Positions 39,414-48,074 of a DNA stretch of 64,000 nucleotides are shown piece after piece. The number at the start of each line of letters is the position of its first letter. The first letter of the stretch is position 1. Source of the DNA: JBEKUY01 sp049514555. GTDB taxonomy: Bacteria > Acidobacteriota > Terriglobia > Acidiferrales > UBA7541. The notes beneath the pieces were generated by a model. It had not been told where the DNA came from. It saw nothing but the letters and a program-made list of their open reading frames with translations, and made no database searches. The stretch spans positions 124,001 to 188,000 of the forward strand of contig JBEKUY010000004.1 in NCBI GenBank assembly GCA_049514555.1, given 5' to 3'. Position numbers and translations under genes: made by a program.

Positions 39414-40658
39414 ATGGCTCGAAATTCATCTGCCTTTACTCATGCTCCAGCGGTTCCGCAGCAGGCTTCGGCTTCCTCATCGCGCGCTTCCCGAAACAGA
39501 GGGGCGGTTGCCGCCGGGGAGACGGGGTGGGACTTCTGGTTGCTTCGGGCAATGCTCGTGGCGCTCGCCGGGGCCGCGTGTTACCACCTTGCCCCCTTTG
39601 GCTTGGTGCCGGTCTTTGCCGCCGCCGTTGGCTTCGGCGGAGCCGTAGCGCTCATCCTGCTTGAATTCCACCTGCGTCACGCGAGCATGCGCCGCCTGAT
39701 TGCCGGCGCGCTTGGCGCCGTGCTCGGCTTGCTCGCGGCGGCCCTGGCGAGCCTGATCATCCTTCATCTGTCCATTCCTGAAGCCACGAGATCCTTCCTG
39801 TCGGTGGCGCTGCTGCTGAGCATGGCCTACATTGGCCTCGCCGTGGGGACCAGCAAGGGCGAGATGCTCAACCTGCAGGCTTTTGGCGGCCTTTTCGGCT
39901 CCGAGCATCCCGACCTATCCGTGGCGAAAGTGCTCGATACTAGTGTGATCATCGACGGCCGCGTCGCGGACATCTGCGAAGCGCATTTTCTCGATGGAGC
40001 CCTCTTCATTCCCCAGTTCGTGCTGCACGAGCTCCAGCTCGTGGCCGATTCCTCCGACCCGCTCAAGCGCCAGCGCGGCCGCCGCGGTCTCGAAGTCCTG
40101 AACCGCCTCCAGAAGATGGCGCACCTCGATGTGCGCATCGTGGAAGACGACTTCCCGCAGATCCCCGACGTGGATATGAAGCTCATCGAGCTGGCCAAGC
40201 GCGCCGGAGCCAAGATCGTCACCAACGATTTCAATCTCAACCGGGTTGCGACCGTCCAGGGGATCGACATCCTCAACGTCAATCAACTGGCCAACGCGCT
40301 AAAGCCGATCGTTCTGCCCGGCGAGACCATGCGCGTATTCGTCTTGCGCGAGGGGAAGGAATACAACCAGGGAGTTGCCTATCTCGATGACGGCACTATG
40401 GTCGTCGTTGATGGCGCGCGGCGCATGATCAACAAGACCGTGGACATCATCGTCACCTCGGTCCACCAAACCACCGCCGGCAAGATGATCTTCGGGAGGC
40501 TCGACGAGCGCGCCGAGCAGCCTTCCCGGTCCGCCGCCCCATCCGAATACAATGGGCGCCGCGGCGAAGGGCCACGCTCGGAGTACTCGGGGCGCTCCCA
40601 GGAGACGCAGGGCGAGCGAACGCCGCGCCCGGTGATCCCCGATCCGGCCGATGAGTAG
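39414..40658 (+). CDS. Membrane PIN-TRAM domain protein (YacL-like)
   Basis: About 414 residues from ATG 39414. After a Ser/Ala-rich lead, three to four membrane helices (about 28-145) precede a PIN nuclease domain starting VAKVLDTSVIIDGRVADI, with the acidic metal-binding residues through VDMKLIELAKRAGAKIVTND. A TRAM domain (GETMRVFVLREGKEYNQGVA, about 318-375) and an Arg/Ser/Gly-rich tail follow. This architecture is that of the YacL/ycsF-type PIN-TRAM ATPase-less proteins, thought to be membrane-anchored RNases or RNA-binding proteins. It precedes ispD, a neighbourhood also seen in Firmicutes (yacL-ispD-ispF). Confidence 0.93.
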   Translation: MARNSSAFTHAPAVPQQASASSSRASRNRGAVAAGETGWDFWLLRAMLVALAGAACYHLAPFGLVPVFAAAVGFGGAVALILLEFHLRHASMRRLIAGALGAVLGLLAAALASLIILHLSIPEATRSFLSVALLLSMAYIGLAVGTSKGEMLNLQAFGGLFGSEHPDLSVAKVLDTSVIIDGRVADICEAHFLDGALFIPQFVLHELQLVADSSDPLKRQRGRRGLEVLNRLQKMAHLDVRIVEDDFPQIPDVDMKLIELAKRAGAKIVTNDFNLNRVATVQGIDILNVNQLANALKPIVLPGETMRVFVLREGKEYNQGVAYLDDGTMVVVDGARRMINKTVDIIVTSVHQTTAGKMIFGRLDERAEQPSRSAAPSEYNGRRGEGPRSEYSGRSQETQGERTPRPVIPDPADE

Positions 40659-40768
40659 TTCGCCGCTTCATCGGCCCGGCATTTCGCAGTTGGCGTGGGG
40701 TTGCGGTAAACTGCTATCCCTTTCGGGTGTATGACCCTCGGGGATTCTGATCGCTTAGGGACGCTTCG

Positions 40769-41485
40769 ATGACGCGCATTGCTGCCATTCTTCCCGCCGC
40801 AGGTCTCGGTACGCGCATGGGCGCCGAGACCCCCAAGCAGTTCCTGGATCTCGATGGAGTGCCCATCGTCATCCTGAGCCTGCGCCGGATGGCTTCCTGT
40901 CCGCTGGTGACCGACATTTTCGTGGCCACGCGCGGCGATGAGGTCGGGCGCCTCGAAGCCCGCATCCGCGAGGAGAAAATCGAGCAGCCCGTCCGCGTCG
41001 TCCGAGGCGGCGGCTCCCGCCAGGAGTCGGTCGCCCTGGCCCTTCGCGAGGTCACCGACGACACGGAAATCGTTCTGGTGCACGACGCGGTCCGGCCGTT
41101 CGTCACTCGCGAGCAAATCGAGCGCGTGATCGCCGAGGCTCGCCGCTGTCAGGCCGCCATCCTCGGCGTTCCCGCGATGGACACCGTCAAGGAAGTGAAA
41201 CGCGCCAGCCTGCCGGCCGACGTGGCGCTCATTACCGGCACGGTTCCGCGCGAACGGATCGTCCTCGCGCAGACGCCGCAGGCCTTCGCCACCGCCCTGA
41301 TCAAGGAAGCCTTTGCCCGCGCCGAACGGGACGGCGCCAGCGCCTCCGACGAAGCTGCACTCGTCGAGCGGCTCGGCCACGAGGTCCACGTCGTCCACGG
41401 CTCCGAGCGCAACATCAAGATCACTCGCCCGTCCGACATGGAGCTCGCCCGCTTCTACCTCGACCAGGAGCGCGCCGGAAAATGA
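40769..41485 (+). CDS. ispD: 2-C-methyl-D-erythritol 4-phosphate cytidylyltransferase IspD
   Basis: A 238-residue nucleotidyltransferase of the MEP pathway that joins CTP and MEP to form CDP-ME. The CTP-binding loop LPAAGLGTRMGAETPKQFLDL, with its conserved Arg and Lys, then VLVHDAVRPFV and the C-terminal NIKITRPSDMELA are diagnostic. Its stop overlaps the ispF start by four bases, so the two enzymes are translationally coupled. IspE, which acts between them, is encoded 9 kb upstream. The PIN-TRAM gene precedes it by 110 bases. Confidence 0.97.
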   Translation: MTRIAAILPAAGLGTRMGAETPKQFLDLDGVPIVILSLRRMASCPLVTDIFVATRGDEVGRLEARIREEKIEQPVRVVRGGGSRQESVALALREVTDDTEIVLVHDAVRPFVTREQIERVIAEARRCQAAILGVPAMDTVKEVKRASLPADVALITGTVPRERIVLAQTPQAFATALIKEAFARAERDGASASDEAALVERLGHEVHVVHGSERNIKITRPSDMELARFYLDQERAGK

Positions 41486-41961
41486 CCGTTCGCTGCGGCA
41501 TTGGGTACGACCTCCACCGCCTCGCGGAGGGACGCAAGCTAATCATCGGTGGCATCGAAGTGCCATTCGACAAGGGTCCCGTCAGCCATTCCGATGGCGA
41601 CGTTTTGGCGCACGCCATTTGCGATGCGCTGCTCGGCGCCGCCGCCCTTGGCGACATTGGCACGCATTTTCCGGACACCGATCCGAAGTGGAAGGGCGTT
41701 TCGAGTTTGCTGTTCCTCGAGCACTCGAGAAAGCTGCTGGAAGGACATCACTTCTCGATCGAGCACATTGACGCCGTGGTGATTGCCGAGCGTCCTAAGC
41801 TCGGGCCGCACTTCCCTAAGATGCGCGAAGCGCTCGCCCGTGCGCTGGGCATACCGAGTGAAAAAGTGCACCTGAAGGCGAAAACAAACGAGGGCGTGGA
41901 CGCGATCGGCCGCGGCGAAGCGATCGCCGCCTACGCCGTCGCCATGCTCGTCTCTTCGTAA
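41482..41961 (+). CDS. ispF: 2-C-methyl-D-erythritol 2,4-cyclodiphosphate synthase IspF
   Basis: A 159-residue trimeric zinc enzyme that cyclises CDP-ME 2-phosphate to MEcPP with release of CMP. Hallmarks are GIGYDLHRLAEGRKLIIGG with the zinc Asp and His, HSDGDVLAHAICDALLGAAA with the third zinc ligand, GDIGTHFPDTDP, and KAKTNEGVDAIGRGEAIAAY. The ATG overlaps the ispD stop by four bases. It is complete and of normal length. The gene after it encodes a stand-alone anticodon-binding-like domain. Confidence 0.97.
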   Translation: MTVRCGIGYDLHRLAEGRKLIIGGIEVPFDKGPVSHSDGDVLAHAICDALLGAAALGDIGTHFPDTDPKWKGVSSLLFLEHSRKLLEGHHFSIEHIDAVVIAERPKLGPHFPKMREALARALGIPSEKVHLKAKTNEGVDAIGRGEAIAAYAVAMLVSS

Positions 41962-41988
41962 GCCGGTTTGCTGCCGGCCAGCCTGCGA

Positions 41989-41994
41989 TAGAAT
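41989..41994 (+). promoter_or_regulatory. -10 box directly before the gene at 42002
   Basis: TAGAAT ends 7 bases before ATG 42002, so transcription would begin at or next to the start codon. The nearest -35-like sequence, TTGCTG (41968-41973), is only 15 bases away, so -35 support is weak. No Shine-Dalgarno precedes the ATG. Confidence 0.4.
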
Positions 41995-42001
41995 CTTCAC
42001 G

Positions 42002-42550
42002 ATGCTGCCCGACGCCACGCCCGAATCCTCTGTTGCCGCCGTCAATCCGTTCACTGCCGCCGACGTCGTTGGTGTCTTGCGCGAGCGCGGCTGGCTCACC
42101 GCCGAGCCTTCCGCTGAGCAGTCCGCGTGGTGCGAACGCGCCGCTGCGCTCCTCGGGCCGCACGCCTCGGACCGAGCCGCGCTCGAATCGTTTCTCGCGC
42201 TCGTTTTCCACTACGATGCGCGCGCCATTCTCGGCCAAGTGGAGAGTCATGCGGTGCTGGCGCGTTACGGCGCTCGCGACGTCGTGCGCCACGTCGCCCT
42301 GCTGATTCTGGAGGACGGTCCGCTCGATTCCGACCGCTTCAAGGATATCGTCACGGCGCTCAAGGAACGACTCGAGGTGCGTGGCCGGGAACTGTTCCAT
42401 CCCATCCGCCTGGCTCTTGCCGGCCGTGCGGGAGAAGGCGATCTCGACCGCGTGATTCTCCTTCTCGACCCTGCGGCACCGCTCCCGTTCGCCGTTCGCG
42501 TGAAGGGCGCCCGCGAACGCATCCTCGAATTCTGCGCCGCGCTCGGTTAG
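42002..42550 (+). CDS. Stand-alone GltX-type anticodon-binding domain protein
   Basis: A 182-residue protein that lacks any catalytic synthetase domain but resembles the C-terminal anticodon-binding region of glutamyl-tRNA synthetase. FTAADVVGVLRERGWLTAEP and the later IVTALKERLEVRGRELFHPI followed by RLALAGRAGEGDLDRVILLL parallel the helical-bundle segment that in GltX reads like KxxKLFxPLRxALTGxxxGP. The Rossmann fold with HIGH and KMSKS is absent. It may bind tRNA or regulate a synthetase; its role is unknown. It lies between ispF and rlmB, with a -10 box seven bases before its ATG. I am fairly sure of the resemblance, not of the function. Confidence 0.7.
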   Translation: MLPDATPESSVAAVNPFTAADVVGVLRERGWLTAEPSAEQSAWCERAAALLGPHASDRAALESFLALVFHYDARAILGQVESHAVLARYGARDVVRHVALLILEDGPLDSDRFKDIVTALKERLEVRGRELFHPIRLALAGRAGEGDLDRVILLLDPAAPLPFAVRVKGARERILEFCAALG

Positions 42551-42595
42551 GTCCGGCTTTCAACTCGCGCCCGCCACCTGTAAACTACTGGCCCC

Positions 42596-43339
42596 ATGGA
42601 CCGTCTGACCGGCATTCACGCCGTCCGCGAAGCGCTCGAAGCCGGGCGCCCGCTTACGCGCATCGTTCTGGCTCGCGGCCGCCATGGCGAGCGGGTTGAG
42701 GAACTGGTTCAGCTCGCCCGCAGCAAAGGCGTTCCGGTGCGCTTTGAAGATCGCGGGCAGCTCGACCGGCTCGCCGGCTCGCGCGAGCATCAGGGAGTGG
42801 TCGCGCTTGCAGCCGTGCGTCCCGCAGCCACGCTTGACGACATCGTCCGGACGGCGGCCGCCGATTCCTCGCAGAAAGGTCTCGTTGTTCTGCTCGACGG
42901 CGTCGAGGATCCGCACAATCTCGGCGCCATCATCCGCACCGCGCTCGCTGCCGGCGCCCATGGAATTGTTGCCCCGGAGCGCCGCGCCGCCGGCCTGACC
43001 GACGTTGTCGCGCGCGCTTCGGCGGGCGCGCTCGCTCATCTGCCGGTCGCGCGGGTCACGAACCTGGTCCGCGCCATGCAGGAATTGAAAGAGGCCGGCT
43101 ATTGGCTCATCGGCCTCGACGAACGCGCCGAAAAGAGCTACACGTCTGCCGACTTTACGCTGCCGGTAGGAATTGTCCTGGGTGGAGAAGGGAAAGGCTT
43201 GCACGAGCTGACGCGCAAGCGCTGCGACCTTGTCGTGTCGCTGCCGACGTCCGGTCCGGTCCGCTCGCTCAACGTCTCCGTGGCCGCCGGAGTGGTCCTC
43301 TTCGAGGCCGTTCGCCAGCGGCGGTCCCGATCCGGGTGA
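42596..43339 (+). CDS. rlmB: 23S rRNA (guanosine-2'-O)-methyltransferase RlmB (TrmH family)
   Basis: A 247-residue SPOUT methyltransferase. The N-terminal L30e-like substrate-binding domain starts MDRLTGIHAVREALEAGRPL. The catalytic trefoil-knot domain has VVLLDGVEDPHNLGAIIRTA (motif 1), IVLGGEGKGL (motif 2) and LPTSGPVRSLNVSVAAGVVL (motif 3). These match RlmB, which methylates G2251 in the P-loop of 23S rRNA, though TrmH-family paralogues have similar motifs. A TAAACT box lies 9 bases before the ATG, suggesting a near-leaderless transcript. It converges with apt (7 bases between stops). Confidence 0.93.
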   Translation: MDRLTGIHAVREALEAGRPLTRIVLARGRHGERVEELVQLARSKGVPVRFEDRGQLDRLAGSREHQGVVALAAVRPAATLDDIVRTAAADSSQKGLVVLLDGVEDPHNLGAIIRTALAAGAHGIVAPERRAAGLTDVVARASAGALAHLPVARVTNLVRAMQELKEAGYWLIGLDERAEKSYTSADFTLPVGIVLGGEGKGLHELTRKRCDLVVSLPTSGPVRSLNVSVAAGVVLFEAVRQRRSRSG

Positions 43340-43346
43340 CCTGCAT

Positions 43347-43868
43347 TCACTTGTCGTACTGAATGAGCGTGAAGACGTCGAGGCCGGGAAGCTTCGCGCG
43401 GCCGTTCAGGAAATTCAGCTCGACGGCGAATGCGGCGCCGTCCACCTGGCCGCCGAGCTGCCGGATGAGCTTCACCGCCGCCGCCGCAGTGCCGCCGGTG
43501 GCGAGCAGGTCATCGCAGAGCAGCACGCGCTGGCCCTTCTGCACGGCGTCTTCGTGGATTTCGAGCGAGTCGGTTCCATACTCGAGCGCATAGGTGACGC
43601 TCGCGGTCTTTCCCGGCAGCTTCTTCGGTTTGCGCACGGGCACGAATCCCGCGCCCAGCCGGTAAGCCAGCGCCGGAGCGAAGATGAATCCGCGCGCCTC
43701 GATGCCGGCCACCAGATCGATCTCGTGCCCAGCGTAGTGCTCGCAGAGCTTGTCGATCAGCCGACGAAAACCCTTTTGGTCCTTGAGCAGCGTCGTCAAG
43801 TCGTAGAAGAGAATCCCCGGCTTCGGATAGTCGGGAATTTCGCGGATGAGTTTCTTCAGTTCGTCCAT
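43347..43868 (-). CDS. apt: Adenine phosphoribosyltransferase
   Basis: A 173-residue purine-salvage enzyme that makes AMP from adenine and PRPP. The N-terminal LIREIPDYPKPGILFYDLTT is typical, as are IEARGFIFAPALAYRLGAGF and the PRPP loop VLLCDDLLATGGTAAAAVKL. Length matches the family. It is preceded by acyP on the same strand with a 15-base gap, so the two are likely co-transcribed. It converges with rlmB. Confidence 0.97.
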   Translation of the reverse strand: MDELKKLIREIPDYPKPGILFYDLTTLLKDQKGFRRLIDKLCEHYAGHEIDLVAGIEARGFIFAPALAYRLGAGFVPVRKPKKLPGKTASVTYALEYGTDSLEIHEDAVQKGQRVLLCDDLLATGGTAAAAVKLIRQLGGQVDGAAFAVELNFLNGRAKLPGLDVFTLIQYDK

Positions 43869-43883
43869 GCGGAGTGCTCCTGG

Positions 43884-44177
43884 TCAGGCGTCCTCTTCGA
43901 TCGCGAACCCTTCGGTGTAATGTGGGTCAACGCCGGCCGGCTCTTCCTCCACGCGCTCCACGCGCCCGGCCCATGGCCCGCGCGCCAGCACGGCCCGCAG
44001 GGCGCCAAGCTGCTCCGGCCTGCCGATGGCGTAGACTTCCACGCGCGAATCGTACCGGTTGCGCACAAACCCTGCGATGGAGAGCCGCTCCGCCGCGTCC
44101 CGGGCGAAGAAGCGGTAGCCCACGCCCTGGACGACGCCGGAGACAAAGTAGCGCCTTGCTTCTCTCGTTTCAGCCAC
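43884..44177 (-). CDS. acyP: Acylphosphatase
   Basis: A 97-residue enzyme hydrolysing acyl phosphates. The catalytic Arg and phosphate loop are in VSGVVQGVGYRFFARDAAE, and the catalytic Asn in GFVRNRYDSRVEVYA. Length and fold match the small AcyP family. It is upstream of apt and divergent from the exported protein gene at 44360, with 182 bases between them. Confidence 0.95.
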   Translation of the reverse strand: MAETREARRYFVSGVVQGVGYRFFARDAAERLSIAGFVRNRYDSRVEVYAIGRPEQLGALRAVLARGPWAGRVERVEEEPAGVDPHYTEGFAIEEDA

Positions 44178-44359
44178 GACCGGCAGGGAATTGTACCAAA
44201 GCTGCCGCTTGTCGTGGCGCGTCCGTATCGGCTTCTGTGTCCATCCACTCGCGCCGAAACTCGGCTACACTGTTCTTGAGCATCAAGCCCGGCTTCGCGC
44301 CTTGGCCTGAACAAGGGCGAGGCACCGCCGGGGCCGTTTTTCGCATCGAAACAAGAGGA

Positions 44360-45292
44360 ATGTTGAGCCCCTATCAAACAAGCAGTCAGAATCGATCGCG
44401 GTGGCGAAGCATCCTGCGCGGGGCGCTTTTCGCACTTTCCTTCTACCTGACACTGGGCTTTGCGCCGGCCAGCGCCCAGGAGGCGCGCCCGGGGCCGCTT
44501 ACTCCGCCGCCCGGGCACGATGTCCGCCGGCTCTCGACCAGTCCGACGCCTGAAGCTCCGCCTCCGGTGCCGCCCGAGCAGATCATCCGCCGCTTTGCAG
44601 CGAAAGAGGATGAATTCCTCGCCGCTCGCGCCCATTTTGGCTTCCGCAAAATGATTCGTATCGAAGAATTCGGTCAGGACGGCAAGCTCTCCGGTGAGTT
44701 CCAGTTGACGACCGTGCCGGGCGTTGCCTCCGACGGCAAACCTTACGAGAAAATTGTGGATCAGAAGCCTTCGACGCTCCATTACTTGCGTCTCGAGCCG
44801 GAAGATGCCCTCGCCCTCGGGCAGATTCCCCTGTATCCCCTCACCAGCGCCCAGCTCGGAAACTACAATCTGACCTACGAGGGCAAAGAGCAAATCGACG
44901 AGGTGAATTGCTACATATTCCACGTCAAACCCAAAGCGGTCGAGCGCGCCCGAGCCTTTTTTGAAGGGCTTGTTTGGGTCGATGACCAGGATCTCCAGGT
45001 CGTCAGGACCTATGGCAAATGGGTGACCGATCTCGGCGACTACCACTCACCCCAGCTCCCGTTCACGCTCTTCGACAGCTACCGGGAGAACACGCAAGGG
45101 AAGTTTTGGTTTCCGGCCTATGTGCGCTCCGAGGATTCTCTGTATCTCAAAGACCGGGAAGTGCGCGTGCGTCTCATTGTCCGTTGGCAGGATTACAAGC
45201 CCCTCCTCGGCGCCGCCTCTGCTGCTGTGACCCCCGTCACCCCTGCTTCCGCTGCAGCTCCCTCACAGACACATCAAGACCTGCCGCACTAA
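44360..45292 (+). CDS. Exported protein with outer-membrane lipoprotein-sorting-like fold
   Basis: A 310-residue protein from ATG 44360 with a long N-terminus and a signal peptide ending at about residue 39 (RGALFALSFYLTLGFAPASAQ). A Pro-rich linker precedes a beta-rich domain with FRKMIRIEEFGQDGKLSGEF, then WVDDQDLQVVRTYGKWVTDL and RENTQGKFWFPAYVRSEDSL. These resemble the LolA-superfamily 'outer membrane lipoprotein-sorting' domain. The C-terminus is Ala/Thr/Pro rich. AGAGGA is very close to the ATG. Function is unknown. It is monocistronic between divergent acyP and a convergent HAD gene. Confidence 0.72.
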   Translation: MLSPYQTSSQNRSRWRSILRGALFALSFYLTLGFAPASAQEARPGPLTPPPGHDVRRLSTSPTPEAPPPVPPEQIIRRFAAKEDEFLAARAHFGFRKMIRIEEFGQDGKLSGEFQLTTVPGVASDGKPYEKIVDQKPSTLHYLRLEPEDALALGQIPLYPLTSAQLGNYNLTYEGKEQIDEVNCYIFHVKPKAVERARAFFEGLVWVDDQDLQVVRTYGKWVTDLGDYHSPQLPFTLFDSYRENTQGKFWFPAYVRSEDSLYLKDREVRVRLIVRWQDYKPLLGAASAAVTPVTPASAAAPSQTHQDLPH

Positions 45293-45350
45293 GTCTCCTG
45301 TGCCTTGCGATCAGCTTCCCTGACCTTATCGGGATGCATGGACGCGCACT

Positions 45351-46040
45351 TCAGGCGCCGGACCATTCTTTCGGCACGAGCGACTTCTCCAGCCTGCGCA
45401 GCAGGCGTGGCAGCTCTTGGATGGATTTCAGCAAGAACTCAGGCCGTTCCGCCCGGACTTGCTTCCGGGTCGGAAAAGGCCCGAGCACCGCAATCGCGCG
45501 CACACCCGCTCGCCGAGCCATCTCCAGATCCTCCGGTGTGTCGCCAACGTAAACGCAGGCGTGCGCCTCGATGCCCATGCGCCCCATGGCCGCCTGCAGC
45601 GGCCCCGGATGCGGCTTCCTCTGCGGCGTGTCGCCGCCGCACACCCGCGCGGCGAAAAGCCGCGTCAGACCGAACGTGCGCAGTTGGCTCAGAACGCGCC
45701 ATCGTGAACCGCTCGTGACCAGTCCTAGCCGGTACGCCAGCTTCAATTCCTGCAAGACGCTTCTTGCCCCAGGCAGCAGCACCGGCTTCTGCCGCCGATA
45801 AAACTTGCGCCACGCCCGGTCGGCCTCTTCCCAATGTTCGCGTGGCAGTTTTGCAGCGCGATACACGTGATACCAATCCGGCGAGTAGTGCCGCTCCAGA
45901 TCCCCCAAGTCCCAGTCAATGCCCATCGCCGCGAACATGGCCAGATAAGCTTGAGCATCCGCGTGGTAGGAATCGAGCAAAGTTCCATCCCAGTCGAAGA
46001 GCACCCCCTGAAGGGATGTGGTCCGGCCGCCTCGTCGCAT
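45351..46040 (-). CDS. HAD family phosphatase (phosphoglycolate phosphatase-like)
   Basis: A 229-residue haloacid dehalogenase-type phosphatase. Motif I is FDWDGTLLDS with the nucleophile Asp, motif II LVTSGS, motif III the Lys of RKPHPGPL, and motif IV YVGDTPEDLEMARRAG. The alpha-helical cap lies between motifs I and II (subfamily C1). It is similar to phosphoglycolate phosphatases and beta-phosphoglucomutases, but the substrate cannot be predicted. The C-terminus is basic. It converges with the exported protein gene at 44360-45292 (58 bases between stops). Confidence 0.9.
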   Translation of the reverse strand: MRRGGRTTSLQGVLFDWDGTLLDSYHADAQAYLAMFAAMGIDWDLGDLERHYSPDWYHVYRAAKLPREHWEEADRAWRKFYRRQKPVLLPGARSVLQELKLAYRLGLVTSGSRWRVLSQLRTFGLTRLFAARVCGGDTPQRKPHPGPLQAAMGRMGIEAHACVYVGDTPEDLEMARRAGVRAIAVLGPFPTRKQVRAERPEFLLKSIQELPRLLRRLEKSLVPKEWSGA

Positions 46041-46187
46041 AAGGACAAACTACCAGACGCGCCGCTCTTTGCGTCCACGATTTCGGAGGAAACGAGCGCG
46101 GCAAGGTGGGTCAGAGAATTTTGCGCTTCTCGCTGCCACGGGAGAGAGATTTCTGGAGCCGTGAGTGTTGTTCCGTGGGGAAGTGGA

Positions 46188-46733
46188 CTACCAGTTGAGG
46201 AACCGAGAGGGCACCAGATCGTCCCGGTCAAACTCCACATCATCGAACGAAGCGGCGATGCCGTGCCAGCCCGGCGTGGCCGCTGCTTCCACTCTTTGTA
46301 CGTGGGCAAAGGTCGCGACTACGACGTTTCCCCGTCCCAACGGGCGCTCGACCAAGATCACCTCGAGCTCGATCGGCGAGCCAATCGGAATCTCACGCGG
46401 GCAGAGAAAATACACGCCGGTTGAGCTGATGTCGCGCGTCACGAGTCTTACCGGCTCCTTCTCGTCCACTCCTCCGACGCTGCGCAGCCGCAGAGGCAGC
46501 CTCAGCGCCGCTCGTGGAGATCGCCGCTGTTCCGGCACGAATCCCACAGCGTGCGTCGGTACTTGTGCGAACGCGTTTGTGCGAGAGGGTGGCCGCCAGG
46601 AAACCAGCCGCAGATTGGGCGACGGAGGCAAGGGATTGGGAACGGCGGCGCCAACGCCCAAAGCGACCGCATCAGTTGCCGGACTCTTTCTTTCGGGCAG
46701 AGTCCCGTTTTGCAATGGTTGAGCCGCGCTCAT
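46188..46733 (-). CDS. PilZ domain protein, putative c-di-GMP receptor
   Basis: A 181-residue protein from ATG 46733, preceded by GGGGG; ATG-equivalent 46805 is upstream in frame. After a poorly conserved Pro/Ala-rich lead, the PilZ domain (about residues 75-175) begins with RRSPRAALRLPLRL, which supplies the RxxxR c-di-GMP-binding motif, followed by DISSTGVYF, the (D/N)xSxxG motif. Both parts of the signature are present, so binding is likely. No effector domain is fused. The output is unknown; the adjacent HAD phosphatase on the same strand (147-base gap) may be unrelated. Confidence 0.88.
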   Translation of the reverse strand: MSAAQPLQNGTLPERKSPATDAVALGVGAAVPNPLPPSPNLRLVSWRPPSRTNAFAQVPTHAVGFVPEQRRSPRAALRLPLRLRSVGGVDEKEPVRLVTRDISSTGVYFLCPREIPIGSPIELEVILVERPLGRGNVVVATFAHVQRVEAAATPGWHGIAASFDDVEFDRDDLVPSRFLNW

Positions 46734-46950
46734 TTGCCCCCACGCGCGAGCACTGGTTAAATTCAGAGTCCACACGATGGCACTCGCTGTTTTACCGGTC
46801 AACATTCCTACCTCGCCGTGTGTTCTAACCGCAAACAGGCGCTCGCTCTCCGTCTGCCGCTCTCACTGTTTTCGGTCGCCATCGGTCGCATCCATAATGG
46901 CCCTCGACTTTTCCGCACTCCTTGCCTAGGCTTGGTTTGCCGCTCGCGTC

Positions 46951-47961
46951 ATGAGATCAATTCCGGCCATCGAGTCCATGGGAACTCTCCCCGGCCGCCG
47001 AGTTCCTGGCGGGCCGCTCGCGCAGGCGCACGCCTCGCGCCTGCGGCTAACCGTTGCGTTTACAGTCGTGTACATCGTTTGGGGCTCCACTTATCTCGCC
47101 ATCCGCCTGGCCATCGACAGTTTTCCCCCGCTGCTTATGGCCGGGACGCGACACATCATCGCCGGAGTTTTCCCCTTTCTCCTGCTGCGGTTTCGAGGGA
47201 CTCCCGCACCCACGCGCCGCCAGTGGCTCACCTGCGCATTCCTCGGCGTGCTCTTGCTCAGCGTGAGTAATGGAGGCCTCTCCTGGGCGGAGCAGATTGT
47301 GCCCACCGGCGCCGCTTCGCTGCTCGTCGCCACGGTTTCGCTGTGGATGGTGCTGGTGGAATGGGTTCGCCCCGGCGGCACCCGCCCCGGTCTGCGTACC
47401 ATCCTGGGTCTGGCGCTGGGATTCGCCGGCCTGGCCTTTCTCGTCGGCCCTTCAAACCTCGGCGGCGCCCGTGTGAATCTGCTGGGTGCGGCGGTGCTTG
47501 TTCTGTCATCGCTCGCTTGGGCTGTGGCGTCGATTTTCTCCAAGCATGTGGATGTGCCGCGCTCGCTCCTCTTGGTCGCCGCGATGGAAAGTTTGGTCGG
47601 CGGGACATTGTTGTGGCTCGCGGGAATAGCCTCCGGGGAGGGCGCTACACTGCTGGTTCAACACATCACCTTGCGCTCGATCCTGGCGCTCGCGTACCTG
47701 ATCATCTTCGGCTCTTGGCTGGGCTTCACCGCTTACTCGTATCTCTTGCGCCACGCGCCGCCCAATCGCGTGGCGACCTACGCATTCGTCAACCCAGTCG
47801 TGGCGCTGTTTCTCGGTTGGGCGTTTGCCGGTGAGCCGCTCACGCCGCGCACCCTTCTCGCCGCAGCCGTGATTTTGACCGCCGTGGTTCTAGTCATTAC
47901 GGCGCCGCACCGAGACCCCGCCCACGCTGACGACGTTGTTCCGTCTCCCGGAGAGCCCTGA
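46951..47961 (+). CDS. EamA/DMT family transporter (YedA-like)
   Basis: A 336-residue membrane protein with about ten helices and two EamA repeats. The first repeat begins VVYIVWGSTYLAIRLAIDSF, a typical DMT-superfamily start. GLSWAEQIVPTGAASLLVAT and the second repeat's PPNRVATYAFVNPVVALFLG complete the pattern seen in YedA/RhaT-like exporters of metabolites and amino acids. The first roughly 30 residues are hydrophilic and could mean the true start is a later codon. Substrate is unknown. It precedes ada by 113 bases; no clear operon. Confidence 0.88.
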   Translation: MRSIPAIESMGTLPGRRVPGGPLAQAHASRLRLTVAFTVVYIVWGSTYLAIRLAIDSFPPLLMAGTRHIIAGVFPFLLLRFRGTPAPTRRQWLTCAFLGVLLLSVSNGGLSWAEQIVPTGAASLLVATVSLWMVLVEWVRPGGTRPGLRTILGLALGFAGLAFLVGPSNLGGARVNLLGAAVLVLSSLAWAVASIFSKHVDVPRSLLLVAAMESLVGGTLLWLAGIASGEGATLLVQHITLRSILALAYLIIFGSWLGFTAYSYLLRHAPPNRVATYAFVNPVVALFLGWAFAGEPLTPRTLLAAAVILTAVVLVITAPHRDPAHADDVVPSPGEP

Positions 47962-48074
47962 ACGGCTCCGCGGTGTGATTCTGTGCATAGCGGGCCGCGC
48001 CGATTTTGCGATCAAGATTCGGATAGATTTGGTCTTGGGCTTGTTCTATCGTTGCCGAGGATCGGGAACCGGAC

